Shown in pieces: positions 43,728-51,994 of a stretch of DNA of 64,000 nt. How positions within the stretch are numbered: position 1 is the first letter of the stretch; each line of letters starts with the position of its first letter. The stretch covers positions 62,001 through 126,000 of the forward strand of contig JBJXFE010000063.1 in the NCBI GenBank assembly GCA_046153875.1. The letters are read 5' to 3'. This DNA is from JBJXFE01 sp046153875. Its GTDB lineage: Bacteria; Planctomycetota; Phycisphaerae; Phycisphaerales; UBA1924. Below the pieces are notes generated by a model. It was not told the DNA's origin. It saw only the letters and a program-made list of their open reading frames with translations, and searched no databases. Both the position numbers and the translations under genes were made by a program.

Positions 43728-43733
43728 GTGGGC

Positions 43734-44231
43734 ATGAACAGGCATCAGTGGACGGCATGGGCGGCGACCGCGGCGGGAGTGGTTCTGGCCGGTTGCGCGG
43801 GACGCGACCCCGGCGCGGCCTCGCGCCGCACGCCGGACGCGCCCGCCGGGCGATCCGCGCCCGATTCGGGCGAGCCGCGCGTCGGGCGCGTCGAGCCCGT
43901 CGAGGACGACGTCCCGGCGATCATGGCCGCCAACGCCGATCGGCCCCGCGTCGCGCCGGTGGCCCCGCCGAGGCCCGTGACGGTTGAGGAGTTCCGCCCC
44001 GCATGGTGGCTCGCCGCCCCGGAGCGGTCCGACGGTCGGATCCGCGTCACCGCCCTCGGCGAGGACGTGGGCCTGGTCGAAGCACGCATGGACGCGCTGG
44101 AGGCCGCGGGGCTCAGCCTCCGCACGGAGCTGGGGCGCGCCGCCGAAGGCGTCCAGACCGAGCGGTACACCGTCGTGCAGTTGCCCAGCGGGAGCTACCG
44201 TGCGTTCGTGCTGGTGAGCGGGAAGGAATAG
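43734..44231 (+). CDS. Lipoprotein of unknown function
   Basis: 165 residues. Signal peptide with lipobox LAGC, Cys21 as the predicted lipidation site. Residues about 25-85 are Pro/Ala/Arg-rich linker; the last about 75 residues (VEEFRPAWWLAAPERSDGRIRV onward) form a small mixed alpha/beta domain. No family recognised. A GTG two codons upstream is an alternative start. Confidence 0.75.
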   Translation: MNRHQWTAWAATAAGVVLAGCAGRDPGAASRRTPDAPAGRSAPDSGEPRVGRVEPVEDDVPAIMAANADRPRVAPVAPPRPVTVEEFRPAWWLAAPERSDGRIRVTALGEDVGLVEARMDALEAAGLSLRTELGRAAEGVQTERYTVVQLPSGSYRAFVLVSGKE

Positions 44232-44276
44232 GCGGCACGGGATCGGGGACGGAGGCCCGCGCACGGCGCCGCACGA

Positions 44277-45098
44277 ATGATCCGCAAACGCTACGAAACC
44301 GCTGTGGCCGCGATGGCCGACCTGAAGACCCGCGGCGTCATCCGCGACGGCATGACCGTGATGGTCGGGGGTTTCGGCCTCTGCGGCATCCCGGAGCAGC
44401 TCGTCATCGCGCTGCGCGACTCGGGCGTGAAGCAGATCACCTGCATCAGCAACAACGCGGGCGTGGACGACTGGGGCCTGGGTCTGCTTTTGCAGACGCG
44501 ACAGATCAGGAAGATGATCTCCAGCTACGTCGGCGAGAACGCGACCTTCGAGCAGCAGTTCCTCAAGGGCGAGCTCGAGGTCGAGTTCAACCCCCAGGGC
44601 ACGCTCGCGGAGCGCATCCGCGCCGGCGGCGCGGGCATCCCCGCGTTCTACACGGCCACCGGCGTCGGCACCCCGGTCGCCGCGGGGAAGGAAATACGCG
44701 AGTTCTGCCGCCCCAGCGACGACACGGCTTTCCACAACCGCACGCCCGTGGCCGCGTCGGGCACATACCCGCAGATGAAGGACCGCCTCCCGCCGCGCGG
44801 GCCGGAGCACGCCTCGCGGCGCGAGTACGTCCTGGAGACAGGGCTGTACGCCGACCTCGCCCTGATCAAGGCTCACAAGGCCGACGAGTTCGGTAATCTC
44901 GTGTACCGCAGGACCGCCCGCAACTTCAACCCCATGATGGCCCAGGCCGCGGCGTTCGTGATCGCGGAGGTTGAAGACGTCGTGCCGCTGGGCGCGATCG
45001 ACCCCGACCACGTCCACACGCCGGGTTCTTACGTGGACCGGATCGTGCAGACGGTCAGCGAGAAGCGGATCGAGCAGCGGACGGTGCGGAAGGCGTAG
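44277..45098 (+). CDS. scoA: 3-oxoacid CoA-transferase subunit A
   Basis: 273 residues. It transfers CoA between succinyl-CoA and acetoacetate or a similar 3-oxoacid. The N-terminal VMVGGFGLCGIPEQL (about 28-42) is the family signature, followed by SNNAG and the ADEFGNLVYRRTARNFNPMMA region. Longer than the usual about 235 residues because of an insert near 140-165. The catalytic Glu is in subunit B, encoded 3.4 kb downstream rather than in the next gene. AtoE at 9630 may supply substrate. Confidence 0.94.
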   Translation: MIRKRYETAVAAMADLKTRGVIRDGMTVMVGGFGLCGIPEQLVIALRDSGVKQITCISNNAGVDDWGLGLLLQTRQIRKMISSYVGENATFEQQFLKGELEVEFNPQGTLAERIRAGGAGIPAFYTATGVGTPVAAGKEIREFCRPSDDTAFHNRTPVAASGTYPQMKDRLPPRGPEHASRREYVLETGLYADLALIKAHKADEFGNLVYRRTARNFNPMMAQAAAFVIAEVEDVVPLGAIDPDHVHTPGSYVDRIVQTVSEKRIEQRTVRKA

Positions 45099-45189
45099 GT
45101 CGGCGACGCTCCGAGTGCGGATGCCGAGGCTGAGCGACTCCGCGAACGAACCCTCGGGTGCTTCCTCACGGAGGATCAGGCACGCAAGT

Positions 45190-45687
45190 ATGGCCGGGCT
45201 TGATCTTCCCTACCTCTGGGGTGTGTTCGCGGCCCTTGCGATCATGTACCTTGTCGCGCCCATCGTCATTGCGCGGCGCCGGCGCGCGGAAGGGGGGGTG
45301 TGGCTTGTCGCGGCTGCGTGCCTTCTGCTCGGATGGTCCATTGCGGGATGGGCATTTGCACTGTTCATGGCCACCATCCTCGGTCCAGTGGGGACAACTC
45401 CGGCCGAGCGGGCGCGCGATGAAGCGTCTTGGCATCGCCGCACGATGATGCTGATCAGCCTGTTTGTGGCGTACGCCTCGGTCGTTGCGTTCACCTCGGT
45501 TGTCGTCGCGAGCGAGTTCGGAAAGGGCCCCGACGATCCGCGTGCATTCGCGACGCTTCTGTACGGACTTGGCCTCGCCGGGCACGTCGGCATGAGCGCA
45601 TGCGTGCTCTTTCTGTTCACGCTCGTGAGCTGGCTGAATCGTGGCCCTCCGTCGACGCCCTCCGACGGATCCTCCAGCACGCGATAG
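45190..45687 (+). CDS. Membrane protein, four helices, unknown function
   Basis: 165 residues from ATG 45190, with four predicted membrane segments (about 7-27, 38-62, 85-108, 125-148) and a short Ser/Pro-rich tail. No family recognised. The nearest GGAGG is about 17 bases upstream, too far to be ideal, so the start is uncertain. Confidence 0.65.
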   Translation: MAGLDLPYLWGVFAALAIMYLVAPIVIARRRRAEGGVWLVAAACLLLGWSIAGWAFALFMATILGPVGTTPAERARDEASWHRRTMMLISLFVAYASVVAFTSVVVASEFGKGPDDPRAFATLLYGLGLAGHVGMSACVLFLFTLVSWLNRGPPSTPSDGSSSTR

Positions 45688-45690
45688 ACT
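45685..45690 (+). promoter_or_regulatory. TANNNT box overlapping the previous stop, probable leaderless start
   Basis: TAGACT, which includes the TAG stop of the preceding gene, ends seven bases before the GTG at 45698. No Shine-Dalgarno sequence is present. Confidence 0.3.
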
Positions 45691-45697
45691 GGTTGGC

Positions 45698-45964
45698 GTG
45701 CGCACCATGCTCGGCCTCATCCTCGTCCTGCTCGGCGGCGCCGTGATGCTCTACGGCTTCGGCGCGGCCGTCGTCGAGCTCATGGGGCTCTACCAAGGCA
45801 CATTTGATGATCCCATGGGCCAGCCGGACGGTACTGAGGAAGGAGTGTCGCGACGGATGATCCGTTCCGTCATCATCGGGGCGGTCGGCGTCCCAGTTTT
45901 TATCGTCGGATCCGTGATGCTCAAGATCACCCTGCTCCAGCGCGTGCGCGGACGCCGAGGCTGA
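45698..45964 (+). CDS. Small membrane protein, two helices
   Basis: 88 residues from GTG 45698 (ATG 45707 is an alternative). Two hydrophobic segments (about 4-26 and 58-80) flank an acidic loop with DDPMGQPDGTEEG. Basic C-terminus RVRGRRG suggests both ends in the cytosol. Unknown function; begins 10 bases after the previous membrane-protein gene, so the pair may be one unit. Confidence 0.6.
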   Translation: MRTMLGLILVLLGGAVMLYGFGAAVVELMGLYQGTFDDPMGQPDGTEEGVSRRMIRSVIIGAVGVPVFIVGSVMLKITLLQRVRGRRG

Positions 45965-46109
45965 GGAGGGTCGCCGCGCCGACCGACGAAGCCTCGGATC
46001 CGTGAACCCCGGTGTTCCGTGCTCAGGCTTGGTAGCCGTCGTCGCATCCGAGCCTTCGCTCGAAATCTCGCTCAGGCTCGGCGTCCGCCCGGGCGACCAA
46101 GAATCCGCG

Positions 46110-46811
46110 ATGATCGACTTCACCCCCGTGCGTGCGCTGACCTTCGACTGCTTCGGCACGCTCATCGACTGGGAGACCGGCATCCTCCAGGCGGTGCGGC
46201 CCGTCCTTTCGGTTCACGGCGTGCGCGCGACGGACGAGGCGATCCTTGAGCGGTTCGCGCGCCTTGAAGCCGAGGAAGAGGCGGGGGAGTACCGGCCCTA
46301 CCGCGACGTGCTGCGGAACGTGATGGGGCGGCTCGGGCGGGCGTTCGAGTGCGAGCTGGTGGAGCGCGAGCTCGACCGCCTCCCCGACTCGATGAAGCGC
46401 TGGCCCGCGTTCGCGGACACCGCGGCGGCGCTCCAGCGCCTCGCCGAACGCTTCACCATCAACATCATCTCGAACGTGGACGACGACCTGTTCGAGGGCG
46501 TCGCCCCGAAGCTCGGCGTGGACCCGGACCGCGTCGTCACCGCGCAGTACTGCCGCTCATACAAGCCCGCGCCGCGCAACTTCAAGGTGATGCTCGCGCT
46601 GCTCGACCTCCCGCGCGAACAGGTCGTCCACGTCGCACAGAGCCTGTACCACGACATCAGGCCCGCGCGCGAGCTCGGCCTGAAATCCGTGTGGGTCCGC
46701 CGCGGCTCGACGAAGGCCGGCGGCGGGGCAACGGTTCCCGCGCCGGACGCCACGCCGGACATCGACGTGCCGGACCTGAGGGCCCTCGCCGACGCGGCGT
46801 GCGACTCCTGA
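46110..46811 (+). CDS. HAD-superfamily hydrolase, haloacid-dehalogenase type II-like
   Basis: 233 residues. HAD motif I is FDCFGTLID (about 11-19), with the nucleophile Asp at 12; the second Asp of the usual DxD is replaced by Phe, as in L-2-haloacid dehalogenases. Motif II IISNVDDD (about 120), motif III Lys in CRSYKPAPRNF and motif IV region VAQSLYHDIRPARELGLKSVWV follow. This subfamily includes dehalogenases and phosphatases; the substrate is unknown. ATG 46110 chosen because homology begins at MIDFTPVRALTFDC. Confidence 0.88.
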   Translation: MIDFTPVRALTFDCFGTLIDWETGILQAVRPVLSVHGVRATDEAILERFARLEAEEEAGEYRPYRDVLRNVMGRLGRAFECELVERELDRLPDSMKRWPAFADTAAALQRLAERFTINIISNVDDDLFEGVAPKLGVDPDRVVTAQYCRSYKPAPRNFKVMLALLDLPREQVVHVAQSLYHDIRPARELGLKSVWVRRGSTKAGGGATVPAPDATPDIDVPDLRALADAACDS

Positions 46812-46955
46812 TCGTCCGGTCCCTCGTGTTCCGACGCTGGGCACTCCCGCCGACGATTATCGCCCCAGCGCCGCGCCGGCCGCACAACCGTCACGAACGT
46901 CATGAGCTCGGATGGCCCCTGAAATGACATTCCGGCCCGCCCGGAAGCGCTCAAC

Positions 46956-48428
46956 TTGACTCGGCCACTCCCCGAACTCTGGGGGATGCGCGCTCCGGAG
47001 GCCGGACAGCCCGCGCCGCGCGGCACGGCGTTCTCTCACGAGGGCTGTCGGTACATCCCGATCGATCCGGACTCGCTCGGAGACGGCACGCTGCGGATGC
47101 CGCTTTTTCTGCGCCACGATCCGAAGGCCGCGCCCGTGCTGTACCGCTCCACAGGCATCGCGTTCTCGACGGACGTGGCCGCACGCCTTCGTGAGAGCGG
47201 CGTGAACTCGGTCTACGTCCGTGCCGAAGACCACGGCGCCTACCGCCGGATGCTCGGCACGCGCCTCACCTCCCTGCTCGCGAACGTGGCCCCGAACCCG
47301 GAGCGGCACGCCGGGCAGGTCCGCGCCGCGTGCGCGGGGCTCGTCGAGGACGTGCTCGCGGGACCCGGCCAGCCCGAAGCCGTGGACGCCGTCGCCGAGG
47401 TCAGCCGGCACCTGGGCGACTGGGCCACGCGCCACGAGGACGCCTTCACGTTCCTCATGGAGATGTCCGCCCACGATTTCTACACCGCGTCGCACATGGT
47501 GAACGTCAGCGTCGGGTGCGGGCTCCTGTACCGCGCCCTGCGTCCGGCCGATCAGGCCGCGCTCCCCGCGATCATCCAGGGCGGGCTCCTGCACGACGTG
47601 GGGAAGCGCGGCGTGCCCCACACGATCCTCAACAAAGTCGGGAAGCTCACGCCCCGGGAGTGGCAGATCGTCCGCGCCCACCCGCGCCTCGGGTACGCGG
47701 AGCTGCGCGAGCACCCGGGCGTCCCGGCCGTCGTTCTGGAGATGACGCGGGACCACCACGAGCGGCTCGACGGCAAGGGCTACCCCAACGAGCTGCCGCG
47801 CGAGCGGATCGGCTTCGCGGCCCGCGTGTGCGCCGTCGCGGACGTCTACGACGCGCTCACCTCCAGCCGCCTCTACCGCAAGGCGCTCACGCCGCGCCAG
47901 GCTCCGGCGCTCATGGCCGAGGGCGTCGGTTCGCACTTCGACCCCGGCATCCTGACCGTGTGGTGCGAGATCGTCGAGCGGCTTCTCGCCCGTGCCCCCG
48001 AGCGCGCGGCGGACCCGGCCATGGTGCCGGCGCGGCTGTCGCTCGCCGGGTTCCTGCCGTACTGCGAGGTCTCGGGAGCGCCCGGCCCGTCCGCGGCCAA
48101 GGGCGGCGACCGGCGCGCGAACCCGCGCACGCCGTGCAATACCGTGGCGCGGGTGGTGTTCGTCACGCAGGGTCGGCCCTGCCCCGTCGCCGTCGGCGAG
48201 CCGTTTCCGGCTCTCGTAGTGGACGTTTCGGCGACGGGCATCCAGCTCCGCACCCCGTGGCCGCTGAGCCTCGATGATCGGCTTGAGATCGACCTGCCCG
48301 GGCGCGATGGGAGGACCGGGCTCCTTCCGGCACGTGTGGCGCGGGTCGCCGAAGCGTCGCAAGGCCGCTATGTCGCGGGTCTGCGGTTTGTCGAGGCGGA
48401 CCGGGAACCGGCGAAGCAGGCCGCCTGA
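46956..48428 (+). CDS. HD-GYP cyclic-di-GMP phosphodiesterase with C-terminal PilZ domain
   Basis: 490 residues from a TTG at 46956 (GGAAG upstream; ATG 46986 is an alternative). The HD-GYP domain (about 150-330) has GLLHDVGKRGVP and DHHERLDGKGYP with all metal-binding His/Asp. The C-terminal about 100 residues are PilZ, with RRANPRTPC matching RxxxR and DVSATGIQL matching DxSxxG. The N-terminal 130 residues are a DUF3391-like region. It should hydrolyse c-di-GMP and sense it with PilZ, linking to the motility genes in this window. Confidence 0.93.
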   Translation: MTRPLPELWGMRAPEAGQPAPRGTAFSHEGCRYIPIDPDSLGDGTLRMPLFLRHDPKAAPVLYRSTGIAFSTDVAARLRESGVNSVYVRAEDHGAYRRMLGTRLTSLLANVAPNPERHAGQVRAACAGLVEDVLAGPGQPEAVDAVAEVSRHLGDWATRHEDAFTFLMEMSAHDFYTASHMVNVSVGCGLLYRALRPADQAALPAIIQGGLLHDVGKRGVPHTILNKVGKLTPREWQIVRAHPRLGYAELREHPGVPAVVLEMTRDHHERLDGKGYPNELPRERIGFAARVCAVADVYDALTSSRLYRKALTPRQAPALMAEGVGSHFDPGILTVWCEIVERLLARAPERAADPAMVPARLSLAGFLPYCEVSGAPGPSAAKGGDRRANPRTPCNTVARVVFVTQGRPCPVAVGEPFPALVVDVSATGIQLRTPWPLSLDDRLEIDLPGRDGRTGLLPARVARVAEASQGRYVAGLRFVEADREPAKQAA

Positions 48429-48548
48429 GGCCGTGTGCCCGGCGCGCGTCATCGCGGGTTCGCGCGCCGAAGCCGAATCTCGCGGTATCATGCGGCACGA
48501 TCGGCCCGTCGCCCGGTCGCGCGGTCTCTTCACCCCGGAACCGACGCC

Positions 48549-49235
48549 ATGCCCCTGACCCGCGAGCAGATCACACGCCGCGCTGCCCGTGAGCTCCGCG
48601 ACGGCTACATCGTCAACCTCGGCATCGGGATGCCCACGCTCGTCGCCAACTACATCCCGCCGGGGATGGACGTGTGGCTGCAATCGGAGAACGGGCTGCT
48701 GGGGATCGGGCCGTTCCCGGTGGAGGGCGGCGTCGGCGAGTACGAGAGCGCCGGCGTGGACCCCGACCTCATCAACGCTGGCAAGCAGACGATCACGGCC
48801 CGCCGCGGCGCGAGCTACTTCTCGTCGGCCGATTCGTTCGCGATGATCCGCGGCGGGCACATCGACATGTGCATCCTCGGGGCCATGCAGGTCAGCCAGG
48901 ACGGGGACATCGCCAACTGGATGATCCCGGGCAAGATGGTCAAGGGCATGGGCGGGGCGATGGACCTGGTCGCGGGTGTGCGCCGCGTGGTCGTGACGAT
49001 GGAGCACAACGCGAAGGACGGCGGGGCGAAGTTCGTCAAGGCGTGCTCGCTGCCGCTCACGGGCCAGCGCTGCGTCCACATGCTCATCACCGACCTGTGC
49101 GTGATGGAGCTCGACGCGGCCCGCGGGAGATTTGTCCTGACCGAGGTCGCGTCGGGCGTCACCGCGGACGAAGTGAAGGCGAAGACCGAGGCGGAGTTCA
49201 TCGTGGGGCCGAACGTCAAGGCGGTCGCGGTGTAA
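48549..49235 (+). CDS. scoB: 3-oxoacid CoA-transferase subunit B
   Basis: 228 residues, typical size. The catalytic Glu47 lies in QSENGLLGIGP, and the N-terminal REQITRRAARELRDGYIVNLGIGMPT is the family signature. GGHIDMCILGAMQVSQDGDIANWMIPG also matches. It forms the A2B2 enzyme with the product of 44277..45098. A TATCAT box lies 57 bases upstream, so it has its own promoter. Separation of the subunit genes by two membrane proteins, a HAD hydrolase and an HD-GYP protein is unusual. Confidence 0.95.
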   Translation: MPLTREQITRRAARELRDGYIVNLGIGMPTLVANYIPPGMDVWLQSENGLLGIGPFPVEGGVGEYESAGVDPDLINAGKQTITARRGASYFSSADSFAMIRGGHIDMCILGAMQVSQDGDIANWMIPGKMVKGMGGAMDLVAGVRRVVVTMEHNAKDGGAKFVKACSLPLTGQRCVHMLITDLCVMELDAARGRFVLTEVASGVTADEVKAKTEAEFIVGPNVKAVAV

Positions 49236-49242
49236 GCGGGCC

Positions 49243-49773
49243 ATGCGGAACGGACGCGATCAACCGATCCGCCGATGGGCGCTCTTTGTCGCGGGGCTTG
49301 TCGCATGCTGGTACCCGATGACGGCCGTTCACGAGTCGGGCCACGTGCTGCACGCGTGGCTGAGCGGCGGGCGCGTTGAGCGAGTCGTTCTGCACCCGTT
49401 GGAGTTCTCGCGGACCGACGTCGCCCCGAATCCGCACCCGCAGTTCGTCGCCTGGGGAGGAGCGATCTGGGGAACGTGCTTTCCGTTGATCGTCGCGCAA
49501 GCGGTGCGGCGAGCCCGCCGCAGAATCGCGCGGACCGCACGGTTCTTCGCGGGCTACTGCTTCGTTGCCAACGGCGTCTATCTCGGTTCGGCGGTCGTCA
49601 TGCCTGTCGGCGACGCCGAGGATCTCATTCGGTTTGGGGTGCCGGGCGCGGTTGTAGCGGCGATGGGGTTGTGCGGATGGGTATGCGGGCTCCTGATATG
49701 GCGGACGATCTTCCGGTACGAGCGCACGCATCGTGTCGCGACGCCGAGCGCGATCAGACCACCAGCGGATTGA
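49243..49773 (+). CDS. Membrane protein with HExxH motif (M50-like)
   Basis: 176 residues with four or five hydrophobic segments. HESGH (about residues 30-34) lies at the end of the first helix, as in site-2/M50 intramembrane metalloproteases, and is followed by a GG-containing turn. No PDZ domain and no clear NxxPxxxxDG second motif, so activity is uncertain. Starts eight bases after scoB and overlaps the 3' end of vapC by 20 bases. Confidence 0.65.
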   Translation: MRNGRDQPIRRWALFVAGLVACWYPMTAVHESGHVLHAWLSGGRVERVVLHPLEFSRTDVAPNPHPQFVAWGGAIWGTCFPLIVAQAVRRARRRIARTARFFAGYCFVANGVYLGSAVVMPVGDAEDLIRFGVPGAVVAAMGLCGWVCGLLIWRTIFRYERTHRVATPSAIRPPAD

Positions 49774-50188
49774 CGACCCGGAGCGCTGAAAACCGGGAGA
49801 AGTCGCGGTCGGCCGACCACAGCGCCTCGACCTCGTGATCGATGCAGATCGCGGCGACACGCGCATCATGCACCAGGGGCCCGGTGATTTTCGCGGCGCG
49901 TACACACGCCCGAATCGTCCCCCAGTGCATCGGGGATTCGCCCCCGACCACGACCGAGTGAGATTCCAGCCAGTAGTCGGCTTGGCGCACCGCTTCCTCC
50001 GGCGTGCTCGGTGGCTTGAAGACCCGTGGGTGAGTCACAATGGCGAGGAACTCGTGGAGACACGGCCACGGAATCAGCCAGGGCGCCGTTCCTTCGGCTA
50101 GACGGCGGATGCACGCGGCCGCGTGCTCGTGCCATACCGAGTCCGTCCGGTGCGCGTAGATCAGGATGTTGGTATCAACCGCGATCAC
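49754..50188 (-). CDS. vapC: PIN-domain ribonuclease toxin VapC
   Basis: 144 residues, GTG start at 50188. Metal-binding acids of the PIN fold are Asp5 (AVDTNILIY), Glu46 (CLHEFLAI), Asp108 (VHDARVAA) and Asp127/129 (WSADRDF). VapC toxins cut tRNA or rRNA and are held inactive by VapB. Its start overlaps the antitoxin stop by four bases, the standard coupled arrangement. Confidence 0.92.
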   Translation of the reverse strand: MIAVDTNILIYAHRTDSVWHEHAAACIRRLAEGTAPWLIPWPCLHEFLAIVTHPRVFKPPSTPEEAVRQADYWLESHSVVVGGESPMHWGTIRACVRAAKITGPLVHDARVAAICIDHEVEALWSADRDFSRFSALRVVNPLVV

Positions 50189-50433
50189 CCGCCTCGACCC
50201 TCATAGGCCATCGACCGGATCTGATCCCAGTCGCCCTCGCGGACGCCCGCAGCCAACCCTTCGCCGCGGACCGAGCCGTCCTTGAGCTTGAACTTCCCAT
50301 TGCCTTTGGTGCGGGCGCCGAGGAACTGGCGGAGGGCCGCATGGATCAGGGCCCGGAGCGTGGTTTTCTCTCGGCCGGCGCGCCGACGAAGCTGCTCCAG
50401 CAACGCGTCCGGGATTTCCACGGTCGTTTTCAT
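50185..50433 (-). CDS. vapB: VapB-type antitoxin (ribbon-helix-helix)
   Basis: 82 residues, ATG at 50433. N-terminal MKTTVEIPDALLEQLRRRAG is a ribbon-helix-helix DNA-binding start, followed by EKTTLRALIHAALRQFL. The C-terminal half (about 45-82) is the toxin-binding tail. Neutralises VapC and probably represses the operon through palindromes directly upstream. Confidence 0.88.
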   Translation of the reverse strand: MKTTVEIPDALLEQLRRRAGREKTTLRALIHAALRQFLGARTKGNGKFKLKDGSVRGEGLAAGVREGDWDQIRSMAYEGRGG

Positions 50434-50440
50434 ATGCCCG

Positions 50441-50468
50441 TATGGTACCATATAGCCATATATATGGC
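50441..50468. promoter_or_regulatory. vapBC operator/promoter with two palindromes
   Basis: TATGGTACCATA (50441-50452) and GCCATATATATGGC (50455-50468) are perfect palindromes in an AT-rich patch just before vapB. They share CCATA/TATGG half-sites, consistent with cooperative binding of a ribbon-helix-helix repressor over the minus-strand promoter. Confidence 0.65.
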
Positions 50469-50573
50469 AACCCGGGCTGCGGCGGCGCAAGGCGCGACGC
50501 CAATGGCCGCCGACACCGTCGCATGGCTTCCCGGTTGCAGCGGCAGCGCCTACGCTGACTCCGTTCGAGTGCT

Positions 50574-50703
50574 GGGGAGTAGCCTCCCGCGTCTGGACCG
50601 ATGGTCGGTTCGCACGCGGGCGGAGCCGGTCGTCAGTACGGGGTGACGGATCGCCGTCGCCCTCGGCCGCTCCTTGCGTTGCGACGCAAAGCGCAAGACC
50701 AAC
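50574..50703 (+). ncRNA. yybP-ykoY-like manganese riboswitch upstream of terC
   Basis: The 5' element GGGGAGTAGC (50574-50583) is the hallmark of the yybP-ykoY aptamer, and GCAAGACC (50693-50700) corresponds to its 3' GCGAGACC element. Between them are stems CCCGCGT/ACGCGGG (50586-50592 with 50614-50620), CGTCA/TGACG (50631-50635 with 50644-50648) and TTGCGT/ACGCAA. The gene it precedes is TerC/Alx-like, the commonest target of this riboswitch, which senses Mn2+. The expression platform before the ATG at 50773 is not obvious. Called by eye from motifs, not by covariance model. Confidence 0.65.
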
Positions 50704-50772
50704 ACAGGCCGGGGGCGCGCCGTCGACGCGTTCCGCGGTCCGGTTGTCTTCGCGACGCAAGGACCCTCCCCG

Positions 50773-51888
50773 ATGGATCGCGCCGCATCCTCGCTGCTCA
50801 CGCTCTCCCAGGCCGCCGCCGAACCGGGCATCGCCTGGTTCTACGCGGGGTTCATCCTGCTCGTGGTCGTTTTTCTGGCGCTCGACCTGGGTGTCTTCCA
50901 CCGCTCGGCCCACGTGGTGTCGGCCAAGGAAGCCGCTACCTGGTCCGCGGTCTGGGTCGGCTGCGCTCTGGCCTTCAGTGTGTTCGTCTATTTCGGGTAC
51001 GAGCGGCACTGGTTGGGCCTGGGCCTGGGCGTGCCGGTCGTCGGCAAGCCGGGGGAGACCGCGACGATCGGCGGCCTCACCGCCGCGGAGCACTACCTCA
51101 CTGGGTACGTAATCGAGTGGTCGCTCTCGGTGGACAACCTCTTCGTCATCGCCGTGATCTTCTCCTACTTCGCGGTGCCGCCCAAGTACCAGCACCGCGT
51201 GCTCTTCTGGGGCATCCTGGGCGCGCTCGTGATGCGCGGCGGGATGATTGCGCTCGGGGCCGTGCTCATCCAGCGGTTCGGCTGGATCACCTACGTCTTC
51301 GGCGGGTTCCTGATCCTGACGGCCGTCAAGATGGCCTTCGCGGGGAGCGAGGGCGTCCACCCCGACAAGAACATCCTGGTGCGAGCCGTCCGCAAGATCT
51401 GGCCCGTGACGTCCCACTACGACGGGCAGAAGTTCTTCACCCGGGTTCCGGGCCCCGGCGGCAGGCTTGTCCGGGCCGCGACGCCGCTCTTCTTGGCCCT
51501 GCTCATGGTCGAGTTTACCGACCTCGTTTTCGCCGTGGACTCGGTGCCCGCGATCTTCGCCATCACCGGCGACCCGTTCATCGTGCTCACGTCCAACGTC
51601 TTCGCGATCCTCGGGCTGCGATCGCTGTACTTCCTTCTCGCCAACATGCTCGGCGCGTTCCGGTTCCTCAAGCCGGCGCTGGTCGCGATCCTGCTCTTTG
51701 TGGGGATCAAGATGCTGCTCGTCCACAGCCCATTGAAGATCGACGCGACGGTCTCGCTCGGGGTTGTCGTCGGCCTGCTCGCGTCGGGAGTCGGCGCGTC
51801 GCTGCTCTTCCCGGCCAAGCCTCGCGAGACGGGTGCGGGGCCCGCGCGGGAACCACAGGACGCGCACCCGCGAACATCGCCGGGGTAG
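50773..51888 (+). CDS. TerC/Alx-family membrane protein, probable Mn2+ exporter
   Basis: 371 residues with about nine membrane helices. Conserved acidic motifs are LDLGVFHR (about 38-45), EWSLSVDNLFVIAVIF (about 116-131) and EFTDLVFAVDSVPAIFAIT (about 247-265), matching TerC/Alx proteins. Members export Mn2+ or supply metal at the translocon. ATG 50773 chosen over frames that extend into the riboswitch. The upstream riboswitch-like element supports a manganese role. Confidence 0.93.
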   Translation: MDRAASSLLTLSQAAAEPGIAWFYAGFILLVVVFLALDLGVFHRSAHVVSAKEAATWSAVWVGCALAFSVFVYFGYERHWLGLGLGVPVVGKPGETATIGGLTAAEHYLTGYVIEWSLSVDNLFVIAVIFSYFAVPPKYQHRVLFWGILGALVMRGGMIALGAVLIQRFGWITYVFGGFLILTAVKMAFAGSEGVHPDKNILVRAVRKIWPVTSHYDGQKFFTRVPGPGGRLVRAATPLFLALLMVEFTDLVFAVDSVPAIFAITGDPFIVLTSNVFAILGLRSLYFLLANMLGAFRFLKPALVAILLFVGIKMLLVHSPLKIDATVSLGVVVGLLASGVGASLLFPAKPRETGAGPAREPQDAHPRTSPG

Positions 51889-51994
51889 ATCGGGCGGTAC
51901 ACCGGTCGGCGGGCGAACGGCCCGCGACGCCGGGGCGTACCTCCGCCGCGGAGTGTCTCGCGGACGCTCCGCGCCCCGATGCCGGGAGGGTGCC

